A stretch of DNA of 64,000 nt. Source: Dechloromonas denitrificans. GTDB lineage: Bacteria > Pseudomonadota > Gammaproteobacteria > Burkholderiales > Rhodocyclaceae. Numbering within the stretch: the first letter of the stretch is position 1; every line of letters starts with the position of its first letter. Positions 54,938-63,341 of this stretch are shown piece after piece. The notes beneath the pieces were generated by a model, which did not search any database, was not told the DNA's origin, and worked only from the letters and a program-made list of their open reading frames with translations. The stretch covers positions 2,456,001 to 2,520,000 of the forward strand of contig NZ_CP075187.1 in the NCBI RefSeq assembly GCF_020510665.1, read 5' to 3'. A program made the position numbers and the translations under genes.

Positions 54938-54969
54938 GCTGTTTGCCGCGGTCGACCGCGGCAAACAGC
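54938..54969. repeat. Perfect 32-base palindrome after the second kinase/phosphatase gene
   Basis: GCTGTTTGCCGCGGTC followed by its exact reverse complement, centred on GTC|GAC. It begins 1 base past the stop of the leftward gene. It can form a very stable hairpin, but no T-run follows. Probably a transcript end or stabiliser. Confidence 0.8.
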
Positions 54970-54970
54970 C

Positions 54971-56695
54971 TTATTTGAAGCGGATCAGACTCAAGACGAT
55001 CAGCGCCAGCATCAGGACAAAAGAAACGCTCTTCCAGAAAATCACCGGGTTGCGCTCAATCAGCGGCGGGCGGGTCTTGTTGAGGAAATCGCGATTCGGG
55101 TGGTGCAGGTCGTAAATGAACTCGGATAACTCTTCGTAACGCTCGAAGGGATCGGGATCGACAGCCTTGCGGATCGCATCATCGACCCAGGGCGGGATTT
55201 CCTTCTCATCATTAAGCACCGATTGATAGACGAGCTTTCGCTGGGCCGCCTTGGTCCGCGACTTGGCAAGTTCGATGCCGTAGGGCAATTTACCGGACAG
55301 CATCTGGCAGGCGATCACACCGAGCGAGAAAATGTCGGAGCGCGATGACCCGTTTTCGCCGAGAAAATACTCCGGCGCCGCATAGGTGGCCGAGCCGAGC
55401 AGGTTGATCTGCTCGATCGGGGTCGCGATCTCCATCACGCCGGCCACTCGTGTCGCGCCGAAATCGATGATTTTCACCGTGCCGGTGCTGTCGATCATGA
55501 TGTTGTCGGGACGAATGTCCTGATGCACCATTTCCAGACGATGAAAAGCCTGCAGCCCTTTGGCCGCCTGTTCGAGAATCCCGCGCACACTGGCCAGATC
55601 CGGCTTGGGATTGTCGATCATCCATTGAGTCAGCGTCTGTCCCTCGATGAACTCGGTCACGACATAGATGTAATTGCGCTTGCGCGTCTGCTGGCAAGGC
55701 TTGAGGACATGGGCGCTGTTGATGCGGCGGGCGATCCACTCTTCCATCAGGAAGCGTTCGAGATAGGCTGGATCACCCTGCAGATCGATCGACGGTGTCT
55801 TGATGACGACTTTTTGCCCACTTTCACCGTCGACCGCAAGATAGATGTGGCTCCGGCTGCTGCCCTTGATTTCGCGAATGATCTGGTAACCGTCGAATTG
55901 CGCACGCGGCTCAAGCAGCGGCGCGAAAGGGAGCTCGGCAATCTGCCGATAGATTTCGTTGGCCTCCGGACTGGGCAAGGCCTCGATTCTGACAATCTGC
56001 AAAGTCAGGTTATCGCCACTGCCCTGCCGATAGGCTTCCTCGACAATGCACTTGGCGGCCGCATCCAGATCGGCAGCGCAGGCATCCAGCGTGGCAACGA
56101 TGAAATCTGCCGTGACGAATTCATAAACGCCATCCGTCGCCAGCAGAAACAGATCGTTTTGCTCGATCTGAACGGACTGATAATCGACCTCCAGCTTGCG
56201 GTCGATACCCAAAGCGCGCGCCAGATGGCTCTGGGCCGAGGAAATCCAGACCCGGTGATCCTCGGTCAGTTGCTTGAGTTCGCGGTTGCGCAACTGGTAG
56301 ATCCGCGTGTCGCCGACATGAAAAAGATGCGCTGTCGTCGATTTGATGACCATGCCGCTGAACGTGCAGACATAGCCACGATCCTTGTCGTAGCGGTGCT
56401 GGCTTTGTTGCGTCTGCGAATGCAACCATGAATTGGTCGCGACCAGCACCCGCTCGCCGGATGTCCTGACCGACCAGGCCTCGGAAGTACAGTAATAATC
56501 CTCCAGAAAGCCCGTGACGGCAGACTGGGCGGCCACCTGGCTGACCTGGCTGCTGCTGATCCCGTCGGCCAGCGCAATGGCGATGCCCTTGGAACTGAGT
56601 TGCGGTTCGTTCGGGATGCAAAGTCCGTGGAAATCCTGGTTGCTTTCCTTGCGGCCCTTGTCGGAATACTGTCCAGCGGATATTTTGAGTTTCAT
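54971..56695 (-). CDS. Bifunctional PP2C phosphatase-Ser/Thr protein kinase (second copy)
   Basis: 574 residues from the ATG at 56695. PP2C part (1-240): KESNQDFHGL, ALADGISSSQ in place of DGxGGH, GDTRIYQL, LLATDGVYEF, GDNLTLQIV. Metal aspartates remain although the GGH motif has changed. Kinase part (about 265-515): IREIKGSSRSHIYLAV, VVIKTPS, HQDIRPDN (Arg of HRD replaced by Gln) and an intact DFG (IIDFGATRVAG). A membrane helix at about 550-568 ends the protein. Same architecture as the copy at 51619-53307 but divergent, so an old duplication. Lies between nirC and narK. Confidence 0.9.
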   Translation of the reverse strand: MKLKISAGQYSDKGRKESNQDFHGLCIPNEPQLSSKGIAIALADGISSSQVSQVAAQSAVTGFLEDYYCTSEAWSVRTSGERVLVATNSWLHSQTQQSQHRYDKDRGYVCTFSGMVIKSTTAHLFHVGDTRIYQLRNRELKQLTEDHRVWISSAQSHLARALGIDRKLEVDYQSVQIEQNDLFLLATDGVYEFVTADFIVATLDACAADLDAAAKCIVEEAYRQGSGDNLTLQIVRIEALPSPEANEIYRQIAELPFAPLLEPRAQFDGYQIIREIKGSSRSHIYLAVDGESGQKVVIKTPSIDLQGDPAYLERFLMEEWIARRINSAHVLKPCQQTRKRNYIYVVTEFIEGQTLTQWMIDNPKPDLASVRGILEQAAKGLQAFHRLEMVHQDIRPDNIMIDSTGTVKIIDFGATRVAGVMEIATPIEQINLLGSATYAAPEYFLGENGSSRSDIFSLGVIACQMLSGKLPYGIELAKSRTKAAQRKLVYQSVLNDEKEIPPWVDDAIRKAVDPDPFERYEELSEFIYDLHHPNRDFLNKTRPPLIERNPVIFWKSVSFVLMLALIVLSLIRFK

Positions 56696-56710
56696 GGTCA
56701 CTTTTATACA

Positions 56711-56745
56711 AGAAAAGCCCCAGCCCTGAACGGGACTGAGGCTTT
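56711..56745 (-). terminator. Terminator of the nirBD-nirC operon
   Basis: On the minus strand AGCCTCAGTCCC, loop GTTCA, GGGCTGGGGCT, then TTTTCTTG. 11-12 bp stem with small mismatches and a U-run. It separates nirC from the kinase/phosphatase gene. Confidence 0.85.
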
Positions 56746-56762
56746 CTGGATGATCCGGCCGA

Positions 56763-57575
56763 TTAGTTGAAGGTGCGCTTCGGGCCGGTCTTGATGTGCG
56801 TTGCGTACAGGGTCAGGCCGGTGAAAGCCAGGCCGCCGACCAGATTGCCGAGAACCACCGGGATTTCGTTCCAGATGAAATAGTCGAGGATCGAGAAATT
56901 GCCACCCATCATCAGGCCGGACGGGAAGAGGAACATGTTGACCACGGAATGCTCGAAAGTCATCGCGAAGAACAGCATGATCGGCATCCACATGGCGATC
57001 ACCTTACCGCTGACGGTGGTCGAAATCATCGCACCAACCACGCCGGTGGAAACCATCCAGTTACACAGCATGCCGCGCATGAAAATGGTCAGCCAGCCCA
57101 TCAAACCGTACTTGGCGTAGCCAATCGTCCGGGCTTCACCGATATGGCCGATCTTCGTTCCGATTTCATTCGGGGCCACCGAGAAACCATAGGTAAAAAC
57201 AAAGGACATCATGAAAGCCACGGTCAATGCACCGAGGAAATTACCGGTAAAAACAACCCCCCAGTTTTTCAGGATGGCCTTGATCGTGACGCCCGGACGC
57301 TTGTCCAGCCAGGCCAGCGGCGTCAGCACGAATACCCCGGTCAACAAGTCAAAACCGAGCAAATAGAGCATGCAGAAACCGACCGGAAAAAGGATGGCGC
57401 CAACCAGCGGCTGGCCGGTCATCACCGAAGCGGTTACCGCGAATACGGCCGCCAACGCGAGGATGGCTCCCGCCATGTAAGCGCGGATCAGTGAATCGCG
57501 GGTGGACATGTAGATTTTCGATTCGCCCGCATCCACCATTTTGGTGACGAATTCAGAAGGTACCAGGTAAGCCAT
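56763..57575 (-). CDS. nirC: Formate/nitrite transporter family protein NirC
   Basis: 270 residues, six membrane helices of the FNT fold, which forms pentameric channels. Family signatures: DSLIRAYMAGAILALAAVFA, LTGVFVLTPLAWL, WGVVFTGNFLGAL and GNLVGGLAFTG. As part of the nirBD operon it should move nitrite across the inner membrane and relieve toxicity or feed NirBD. Confidence 0.93.
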   Translation of the reverse strand: MAYLVPSEFVTKMVDAGESKIYMSTRDSLIRAYMAGAILALAAVFAVTASVMTGQPLVGAILFPVGFCMLYLLGFDLLTGVFVLTPLAWLDKRPGVTIKAILKNWGVVFTGNFLGALTVAFMMSFVFTYGFSVAPNEIGTKIGHIGEARTIGYAKYGLMGWLTIFMRGMLCNWMVSTGVVGAMISTTVSGKVIAMWMPIMLFFAMTFEHSVVNMFLFPSGLMMGGNFSILDYFIWNEIPVVLGNLVGGLAFTGLTLYATHIKTGPKRTFN

Positions 57576-57652
57576 TTTGAGTTCCTTTATCTTGCTGGAT
57601 GAATCCCAGCCTGAAGTTTTTTGATCTATCCGTCGCGCCCGAGATCGCGCGC

Positions 57653-58084
57653 TTACTTGCCATCCAGTCGAACCACCGTTTCCGGCGGCGCATTCGCAAT
57701 TTGGTACTCGACCATGCGGATTGCGGTCAGGATGTCTGTCTTGCGCTGCCCGCAGATGTATTTGTCCGCTTCGGAAAAAACCATCTGCAAACGCCGCTTT
57801 TCAACATCGCCAAAGGCTTGTCCGTTGGCCAGTGCCAGCAGCAATTCCTGGATGCCGCTATAGAAATTGATCGAGCGACGATCCTTGTTGATGTAGGCCA
57901 ACGCCAGGGCAACGTTGAACACACCGGCAACCGAAGCGACATGCTGGTGATCCCACTCTCCCGTCGCCACGAGGTGTGACAGATGGAGATGCGGAATGAG
58001 CATGGTGTGCACCTCTTCCGGTTCGCTGATACCAAATTCGGCACCCAGGAAACGGTTGATTTTGCGATGACCTGAAAAAGACAT
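57653..58084 (-). CDS. Unidentified protein of the nitrite reductase operon, 143 residues
   Basis: Starts at the ATG 58084; lies between nirD and nirC on the same strand. The first half has several His residues (MLIPHLHLSHLVATGEWDHQ), then a helical region (VASVAGVFNVALALAYINKD) and GQRKTDILTAIRMVEYQIAN. Soluble. The operon position suggests a role in nitrite assimilation or metal/siroheme handling, but I do not recognise the family. A hairpin precedes it. Confidence 0.75.
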   Translation of the reverse strand: MSFSGHRKINRFLGAEFGISEPEEVHTMLIPHLHLSHLVATGEWDHQHVASVAGVFNVALALAYINKDRRSINFYSGIQELLLALANGQAFGDVEKRRLQMVFSEADKYICGQRKTDILTAIRMVEYQIANAPPETVVRLDGK

Positions 58085-58106
58085 TTGACTCGCTTGTCGT
58101 TGGATT

Positions 58107-58135
58107 AGGCCGGACAACAAACGATCGTCCGGCCT
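58107..58135 (-). promoter_or_regulatory. Hairpin between nirD and the 143-residue gene
   Basis: AGGCCGGAC (58107-58115) and GTCCGGCCT (58127-58135): a perfect 9-bp GC stem without a clear U-run. It may lower expression of the downstream genes or stabilise the nirBD message. Confidence 0.6.
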
Positions 58136-58154
58136 GTTTATGAAAGAGACGGGA

Positions 58155-58466
58155 TCAGACCGACAGGTAAACCTGTCCGCCCTCGACCTTGACCTCGAAT
58201 TTGGTGCATGAGCCAACATCCGGCGCAACGGCATGGCCGTCTTCAAGACCGATATTCCAGCCATGCAGCGGGCAGGTCACCCGCTTGCCGTGCACGATGC
58301 CCTGCGACAACGGGCCGCCCTTGTGCGGGCATTTGTCGTGCATGGCAAAGACTTGGTCATCCGAGGTACGGAAGATGGCGATGTCGCCGCCAGTCGATGG
58401 CTTGACGATGCGCGAACCAAGTTGCGGGATGTCTTCCAGCGGGCAAATCAGTTTCCAGTTACTCAT
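58155..58466 (-). CDS. nirD: Nitrite reductase (NADH) small subunit NirD
   Basis: 103 residues. A Rieske-type 2Fe-2S domain with both ligand pairs: CPHKGGPLSQG (about 46-56) and CPLHGWNIGLEDG (about 65-77). Many enterobacterial NirD lack the cluster ligands; here they are complete. Partner of NirB, 24 bases downstream of it. Confidence 0.94.
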   Translation of the reverse strand: MSNWKLICPLEDIPQLGSRIVKPSTGGDIAIFRTSDDQVFAMHDKCPHKGGPLSQGIVHGKRVTCPLHGWNIGLEDGHAVAPDVGSCTKFEVKVEGGQVYLSV

Positions 58467-58490
58467 TTTATGTCCTCGTTTTCTGAATTC

Positions 58491-60935
58491 TCAAGCTTCG
58501 ACCATGATCGGGATGAATTGCTTGACCGGACCTTCTTCGCGGGACGTGGCCCACGGATCCTTGGCATCCTTCAGTGAATCAAGCAAACCGGCGTACAGCG
58601 CCTTGCGGCCTTCCTCGTCCTCAAGAATCTTGCCCTTGATGTAGTCCAGACCGACGCGTTCCATGTAGTGGCAGGTGCGCTCCAGGTACCAGCCCTCAAG
58701 GCGGTAAAGTTGCAGGAAGGCACCGGAATACTCCATGACCTCCTCATCCGACGAAACCTTGCAGAGGAATTCGGCAACTTCGGTCTTGATGCCGCCGTTA
58801 CCGGCGATGTAGATCTCGTAGCCTGAATCGACACCGATGATCCCGACGTCCTTGATGCCGGCTTCGGCACAGTTGCGCGGGCAACCGGAGACAGCCAGCT
58901 TGACCTTGTGCGGGGCGTACATGTCGAACAGCATCTTTTCAAGCTTGACGCCCATATCCATCGCCAGCTGTGTGCCGAAACGGCAGTGCTCGGCACCGAC
59001 ACAGGTCTTCACGGTGCGGATCGACTTGCCGTAGGCATGTCCGGAAACCATGCCAGCCGCGTTGAGGTCGGCCCACATCGCCGGCAGGTCTTCCTTCTTG
59101 ACGCCGAGCAGGTCGATACGCTGACCACCGGTGACTTTCACGGTCGGCACGTTGTACTTTTCAGCGGCATCGGCGATGGCGCGCAGTTCGTTCGGCGTCG
59201 TCAGGCCGCCCCACATGCGCGGCACGACCGAGTAGGTGCCGTCCTTCTGGATATTGGCGTGCGACCGCTCATTGATGAAGCGCGACTGCGGATCGTCCTT
59301 GGCTTCGTGCGGCCAGGTCGAGATCAGGTAGTAGTTCACTGCCGGACGACACTTGTCGCAACCGTTCGGCGTCTTCCATTCCAGCGTCGCGAAGACAGCT
59401 TCCTTGGTAATCAGATGCTGGCTCAGGATGGCGTCGCGCACGACCTTGTGCGAGTGATCCGTACAGCCACAAACCGGCTTCTTGTCGGAAGCGGCCGGGG
59501 TATAGGCGCCACCGATGGTCGAGGCGAGAATCTGTTCGACCAGGCCAGCACAGGAACCGCAGGAAGATGCAGCCTTGGTGTGCTTTTTCACCTCGTCCAG
59601 CGTGAACAGGCCCTTTTCCTTGATGGCCTTGACGATGGTGCCCTTGGTGATGCCGTTACAGCCGCAAACCTCGGCACTGTCAGCCATTTCAGCTGCCTTG
59701 CTCTTGCCGGCGTGGCCGACGTCGCCGACCAGCGACTGGCCGAAGATCAGCGAATCACGAATGTCGTGGATATCGCGCTTGTCCTTGAGCAGCTGGAAAT
59801 ACCACGGGCCATCAGCCGTATCGCCGTACATCACGCCACCGACCAGCCTGTTGTCCTTGATCACCAGCTTCTTGTACACGCCGCCGTAGGGGTCGTTGAG
59901 CACGATTTCCTCGGTGCCCTCGCCGCCCATGTATTCGCCGGCCGAGAAGAGGTCGATGCCAGTCACCTTGAGCTTGGTCGAGGTCACCGAACCGGTATAG
60001 CGGCCGATGCCGTAGCCGGCCAGATGATTGGCCGCCACCTTGGCCTGCTCGAACAGCGGCGCAACGAGGCCGTAGGCGATACCGCGATGGCTGACACACT
60101 CGCCGACGGCGTACACCTTCGGGTCGTAGGTCTGCATGGTGTCGTTCACCACGATGCCACGGTTGCAGTAGATGCCCGACGATTCGGCCAGCGAATAGTT
60201 GGGGCGGATGCCGGCGGCCATGACGACGAGGTCGGCCGGAATCTGCATGCCGTCCTTGAAGCGAATCGCCGCGACACGACCGGATTCGCCCTGAATGAGC
60301 GCCTCGGTCTGCTTTTGCAGCAGGAACTTGAGCCCCTTGTCTTCGAGCGATTTCTGCAGCATGCGACCGGCAACTTCATCAAGCTGACGTTCGAGCAACC
60401 ACGGGCCGAGGTGCACGACGGTCACATCCATGCCGCGCAGCTTCAAACCATTGGCCGCTTCGAGACCAAGCAAACCACCACCGATGACCACTGCGTGCTT
60501 GTGCAGCTTGGCGGCCTCGATCATCTCGTCGGTGTCCTTGATGTCGCGGTAACCGATGACGCCAGGCAGGTCGTTGCCGGGAATCGGCAACATGAAGGGT
60601 GTCGAACCCGTTGCAATCAGGAGGCGATCGTAATATTCCTCAGTGCCGTCTTCGGCAATGACCTTGCGGCTGACACGATCAATCGTCTTGATCTGCTTGC
60701 CGGTGTGCAGCGTGATGTTGTTTTCCTTGTACCACTCGAGTTCGTTGAGGACGATCTCCGAGATGGTCATTTCACCGGCCAGCACCGGGGAGAGCAGGAT
60801 GCGGTTGTAGTTCGGGTGCGGCTCGGCGCCGAAGATGGTGATGTCGTAGTGATCCGGCTTGATCTTCAGGAGTTCTTCGACGGTGCGGACACCGGCCATG
60901 CCGTTGCCGATCAGGACGAGACGGGGTTTGCTCAT
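58491..60935 (-). CDS. nirB: Assimilatory nitrite reductase (NADH) large subunit NirB
   Basis: 814 residues from the ATG at 60935. It reduces nitrite to ammonium with NADH. N-terminal FAD/NAD domains: LVLIGNGMAGVRTVEELL and VVIGGGLLGLEAANGL. A BFD-like 2Fe-2S region spans about 420-480 (CGCNGITKG, CGSCAGLVEQ) with a further CGC motif near 500. The ferredoxin-like half domain and siroheme/4Fe-4S domain follow, with Cys ligands in CVGAEHC (about 640) and CPRNC (about 680). Length and order are normal. Expressed from a sigma-54 promoter with an ANTAR leader. Confidence 0.96.
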   Translation of the reverse strand: MSKPRLVLIGNGMAGVRTVEELLKIKPDHYDITIFGAEPHPNYNRILLSPVLAGEMTISEIVLNELEWYKENNITLHTGKQIKTIDRVSRKVIAEDGTEEYYDRLLIATGSTPFMLPIPGNDLPGVIGYRDIKDTDEMIEAAKLHKHAVVIGGGLLGLEAANGLKLRGMDVTVVHLGPWLLERQLDEVAGRMLQKSLEDKGLKFLLQKQTEALIQGESGRVAAIRFKDGMQIPADLVVMAAGIRPNYSLAESSGIYCNRGIVVNDTMQTYDPKVYAVGECVSHRGIAYGLVAPLFEQAKVAANHLAGYGIGRYTGSVTSTKLKVTGIDLFSAGEYMGGEGTEEIVLNDPYGGVYKKLVIKDNRLVGGVMYGDTADGPWYFQLLKDKRDIHDIRDSLIFGQSLVGDVGHAGKSKAAEMADSAEVCGCNGITKGTIVKAIKEKGLFTLDEVKKHTKAASSCGSCAGLVEQILASTIGGAYTPAASDKKPVCGCTDHSHKVVRDAILSQHLITKEAVFATLEWKTPNGCDKCRPAVNYYLISTWPHEAKDDPQSRFINERSHANIQKDGTYSVVPRMWGGLTTPNELRAIADAAEKYNVPTVKVTGGQRIDLLGVKKEDLPAMWADLNAAGMVSGHAYGKSIRTVKTCVGAEHCRFGTQLAMDMGVKLEKMLFDMYAPHKVKLAVSGCPRNCAEAGIKDVGIIGVDSGYEIYIAGNGGIKTEVAEFLCKVSSDEEVMEYSGAFLQLYRLEGWYLERTCHYMERVGLDYIKGKILEDEEGRKALYAGLLDSLKDAKDPWATSREEGPVKQFIPIMVEA

Positions 60936-60987
60936 TTTTGGCTCCAACGTTGCGCGCACCCTGGGGTGCAAAATTTATTTCAGCGCA

Positions 60988-61022
60988 TGACGTCGTTGCC
61001 ATCGAGCCGCCCCCGTTGGCGG
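60988..61022 (-). promoter_or_regulatory. ANTAR-type paired-hairpin leader of nirB
   Basis: On the minus strand: P1 CCGCC-AACGGG-GGCGG (61007-61022) and P2 TGGC-AACGAC-GTCA (60988-61001) with a 5-base linker. Both six-base loops have A1 and G4, the ANTAR pattern. ACAGCG before and CGCTGA after can pair. A compact hairpin GCACCC-CA-GGGTGC lies between this and the nirB start and may be the regulated element. Confidence 0.78.
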
Positions 61023-61050
61023 TTGATTCGCTGTACTGGCAATCCTTATC

Positions 61051-61065
61051 GCAAGGCCCATGCCA
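61051..61065 (-). promoter_or_regulatory. Sigma-54 promoter of nirB
   Basis: TGGCATGGGCCTTGC on the minus strand: -24 and -12 elements with correct spacing, about 29 bases upstream of the leader hairpins. Confidence 0.83.
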
Positions 61066-61118
61066 GACAGACAAACAACTGTTTATTAAGCATTTTTTAA
61101 AAACCGCCGGAAGATAGA

Positions 61119-61156
61119 CGCACCAAAACGGGGCGAGCATCTCCAGTGCGGTGCAG
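61119..61156 (-). promoter_or_regulatory. Tandem NtrC-like upstream sites of nirB
   Basis: CGCACCAAAA at 61119-61128 and GCGGTGCAG at 61148-61156 (plus strand). Identical words at identical spacing (29 bases apart, 54 bases from the -24 box) to those before narK. Each matches half of the NtrC consensus. Confidence 0.65.
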
Positions 61157-61177
61157 TTTCAAGCCCCCTCTGGATGA

Positions 61178-62026
61178 TTACAAAGCGCTTGCAGCAACCG
61201 CCTGACTCAAGGTTTTCAATGCCGGCATCAGGCCGCCTTCTCGCAGCACGATCATGCCTGTGGGGACATTGGCAATATCGGCAGGAAGTGATTCGACCAC
61301 CAGATCTGCCGCATGCAAAGATTTCTCAACCACGCGTCGCGGCATCAGCGTCCAGCCCAAGCCGACCGAGACACAACCCAGAATACCTTCGAGAGTCCCA
61401 AACTCCATGGCATCAGCCACGGCATGACCAATCGTGCGTTGCCAGGCCATTGCCCTCGCTCGGTAGGCACAACCTTCACGGAAAAGAATCAGTGGCTGGC
61501 GCGCCGGGCTGGCTCCGCGCGCGCAAACCTGCACCAGTTCTTCAACCACCAGTTGCTCGAAAACCAGGTCCGGATGCACGACGGGCCCAGCAACGAAGGC
61601 ACAATCCAGTTTGTGACTCAAGACTTTGTCCATCAAGTGAGCCGTCGTATCGGTATAAACCCGCAACTCGATACCTGAATGACCGGCCCGGACAGCCTTC
61701 AGCGCCGTCGGCAAATGCAGGGCTGCAAAGGTTTCCATGGCACCGATGCGCAACTCGCCGACGCTCTCGCCAACCTGCCGGACTGCCGCGCTGGTCTGCC
61801 GCTCAAGCAGCAACATCCGACGTGCGTAATCAAGCAGGACGCGTCCCGAAGGTGCCAGTTCCAGGCCGCGCCCCTTGCGGAAAAAGAGATCGGTCCCAAG
61901 CTCCTCTTCCAGCCGGCGAATCCGGCCAGTCACGTTCGACTGAACGGTGTTGAGCTTGCGCGAAGCGGCAAGGATGCCGCCTTCCTCCACCACAGCCTGA
62001 AATGTTCGCAGGGCGACGAGCTCCAT
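61178..62026 (-). CDS. LysR-family transcriptional regulator
   Basis: 282 residues from the ATG at 62026, GGAG upstream. The N-terminal helix-turn-helix (1-60) reads LRTFQAVVEEGGILAASRKL, then VQSNVTGRIRRLEEELGTDL. The effector-binding domain starts at about 90 (GELRIGAMETFAALHLP). Divergent from an MFS gene with a 99-base gap, so it probably controls that transporter. Its ligand is not evident. Confidence 0.92.
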   Translation of the reverse strand: MELVALRTFQAVVEEGGILAASRKLNTVQSNVTGRIRRLEEELGTDLFFRKGRGLELAPSGRVLLDYARRMLLLERQTSAAVRQVGESVGELRIGAMETFAALHLPTALKAVRAGHSGIELRVYTDTTAHLMDKVLSHKLDCAFVAGPVVHPDLVFEQLVVEELVQVCARGASPARQPLILFREGCAYRARAMAWQRTIGHAVADAMEFGTLEGILGCVSVGLGWTLMPRRVVEKSLHAADLVVESLPADIANVPTGMIVLREGGLMPALKTLSQAVAASAL

Positions 62027-62044
62027 TGATATCTCCAATAAAGA

Positions 62045-62073
62045 ACAAAGCATTCACAATAATTCATTTGTTT
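62045..62073. promoter_or_regulatory. Candidate operator in the LysR/MFS gap
   Basis: AACAAA at 62045-62050 and TTTGTT at 62068-62073 form an interrupted inverted repeat in an AT-rich gap between divergent starts. This is where a LysR-type regulator would bind. Confidence 0.35.
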
Positions 62074-62125
62074 AGATTGATTATCCTCGTTAATGTATTA
62101 GTAACCAATAAGCTGGGATAAAAAA

Positions 62126-63334
62126 ATGACTTCACAGAGAGAACGAATCAAAGTTCTTGGGGCAGGTATTTTCAGCCTGATTCTGGTACTTGGCGTGGCC
62201 CGCTTTTCGTACACCCCGCTGCTCCCGCTGATGCAGCAACAAGCCGGGCTGGGCGTTGCGGAAGCTGGCTGGCTGGCGGCTATCAACTACGCCGGCTATT
62301 TGAGTGGTGCATTGATTGCATCCCTGATCAGCGACCTGGTGCTTAAGGACAAGCTGTACCGGATCGGCCTGGTAACGGCCATTCTCAGTACGGCAGCCAT
62401 GGGCATGAGCACCGACCTGACTATCTGGGCCATCTCGCGCTTTGTCGCGGGACTGAGCAGCGCAGCCGGCATGTTGCTTGGCACAGGGCTTATCCTGAAC
62501 TGGCTGATTCGGCACAATCATCGCAGCGAGCTGGGCATCCACTTTGCCGGCATCGGCCTGGGCATTGCCGGCTGCGCTTCAGCCGTCGCCGTCATGAGCC
62601 AGGGGCTTGACTGGCGAGAGCAGTGGTTTGCCTTTACGTTGATCGGCTGCGTTCTGCTGATTCCTGCGCTCGCCTGGCTCCCTGCCCCCGACACCAGCGG
62701 TGTCACCCAGAGCGGCCAGAAAATGGAAGACAAGCCGCCCAGCCCACTTTTCATGCGCCTTTTCATGGCCGCCTATTTCTGTGCCGGGATCGGTTACGTC
62801 GTCAGCGCGACGTTTATTGTTGCCATTATCGAGCGCCTGCCGGGCCTGACGGGCCAGGGCAACTGGGTATTTCTGGCCATTGGTATCGGGGCGGCCCCTG
62901 CCTGCATCAACTGGGATTTCATTGCCCGACGCATTGGCGACCTGAATGCGCTGATTGCGGCCGCCATCCTGCAAATCGTCGGCATTCTCCTGCCGGTGAT
63001 GATCGGCGGCCTGGGTGCTGCCATTTTCGGGGCGCTGCTCTTTGGCGGTACGTTCATCGGCATGGTCAGCCTGGTCCTGACCATGGCGGGGCGTTATTAC
63101 CCGACCCGGCCGGCAAAAATGATGGGAAAAATGACGCTTTCCTACGGCGCGGCACAAATCATCGGCCCTGCCGTGACCGGCTGGCTGGCGACCTCGCTGG
63201 GCAGCTACAACGCAGGGCTGTACTTGGCAGCGACGGTCATGGCGATAGGCACATTACTGCTCTGGCTGCTCAAAAACGTCGAGCGACGCGATGCTTTGCA
63301 GGCACGGTTGGGCGCGCCCTGCCCGCAAAGCTGA
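62126..63334 (+). CDS. MFS transporter, YbfB/YjiJ family
   Basis: 402 residues, about 12 membrane helices. The start GAGIFSLILVLGVARFSYTP and LLPLMQQQAGLGVAEAGWLA are hallmarks of the YbfB/YjiJ branch; GHF/GIHFAGIGLGIA-like glycine motifs follow at about 138. The substrate is unknown for most members. Divergent from the LysR gene. Its stop lies 7 bases from the end of the convergent YbiB-like gene. Confidence 0.87.
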   Translation: MTSQRERIKVLGAGIFSLILVLGVARFSYTPLLPLMQQQAGLGVAEAGWLAAINYAGYLSGALIASLISDLVLKDKLYRIGLVTAILSTAAMGMSTDLTIWAISRFVAGLSSAAGMLLGTGLILNWLIRHNHRSELGIHFAGIGLGIAGCASAVAVMSQGLDWREQWFAFTLIGCVLLIPALAWLPAPDTSGVTQSGQKMEDKPPSPLFMRLFMAAYFCAGIGYVVSATFIVAIIERLPGLTGQGNWVFLAIGIGAAPACINWDFIARRIGDLNALIAAAILQIVGILLPVMIGGLGAAIFGALLFGGTFIGMVSLVLTMAGRYYPTRPAKMMGKMTLSYGAAQIIGPAVTGWLATSLGSYNAGLYLAATVMAIGTLLLWLLKNVERRDALQARLGAPCPQS

Positions 63335-63341
63335 ACGCTGC

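Noticed and set aside
40567..55840. Frequent GTCGACCG words in and between genes
   Set aside because: They occur in coding and non-coding DNA without fixed context, as expected for a short GC-rich palindrome; only the 32-base palindrome at 54938-54969 stands out.
58908..61100. A 730-codon open frame opposite nirB
   Set aside because: NirB is certain on the other strand; long antisense frames are expected in high-GC genes. The same holds for 17250-18752, 19744-20727 and 47374-48399.
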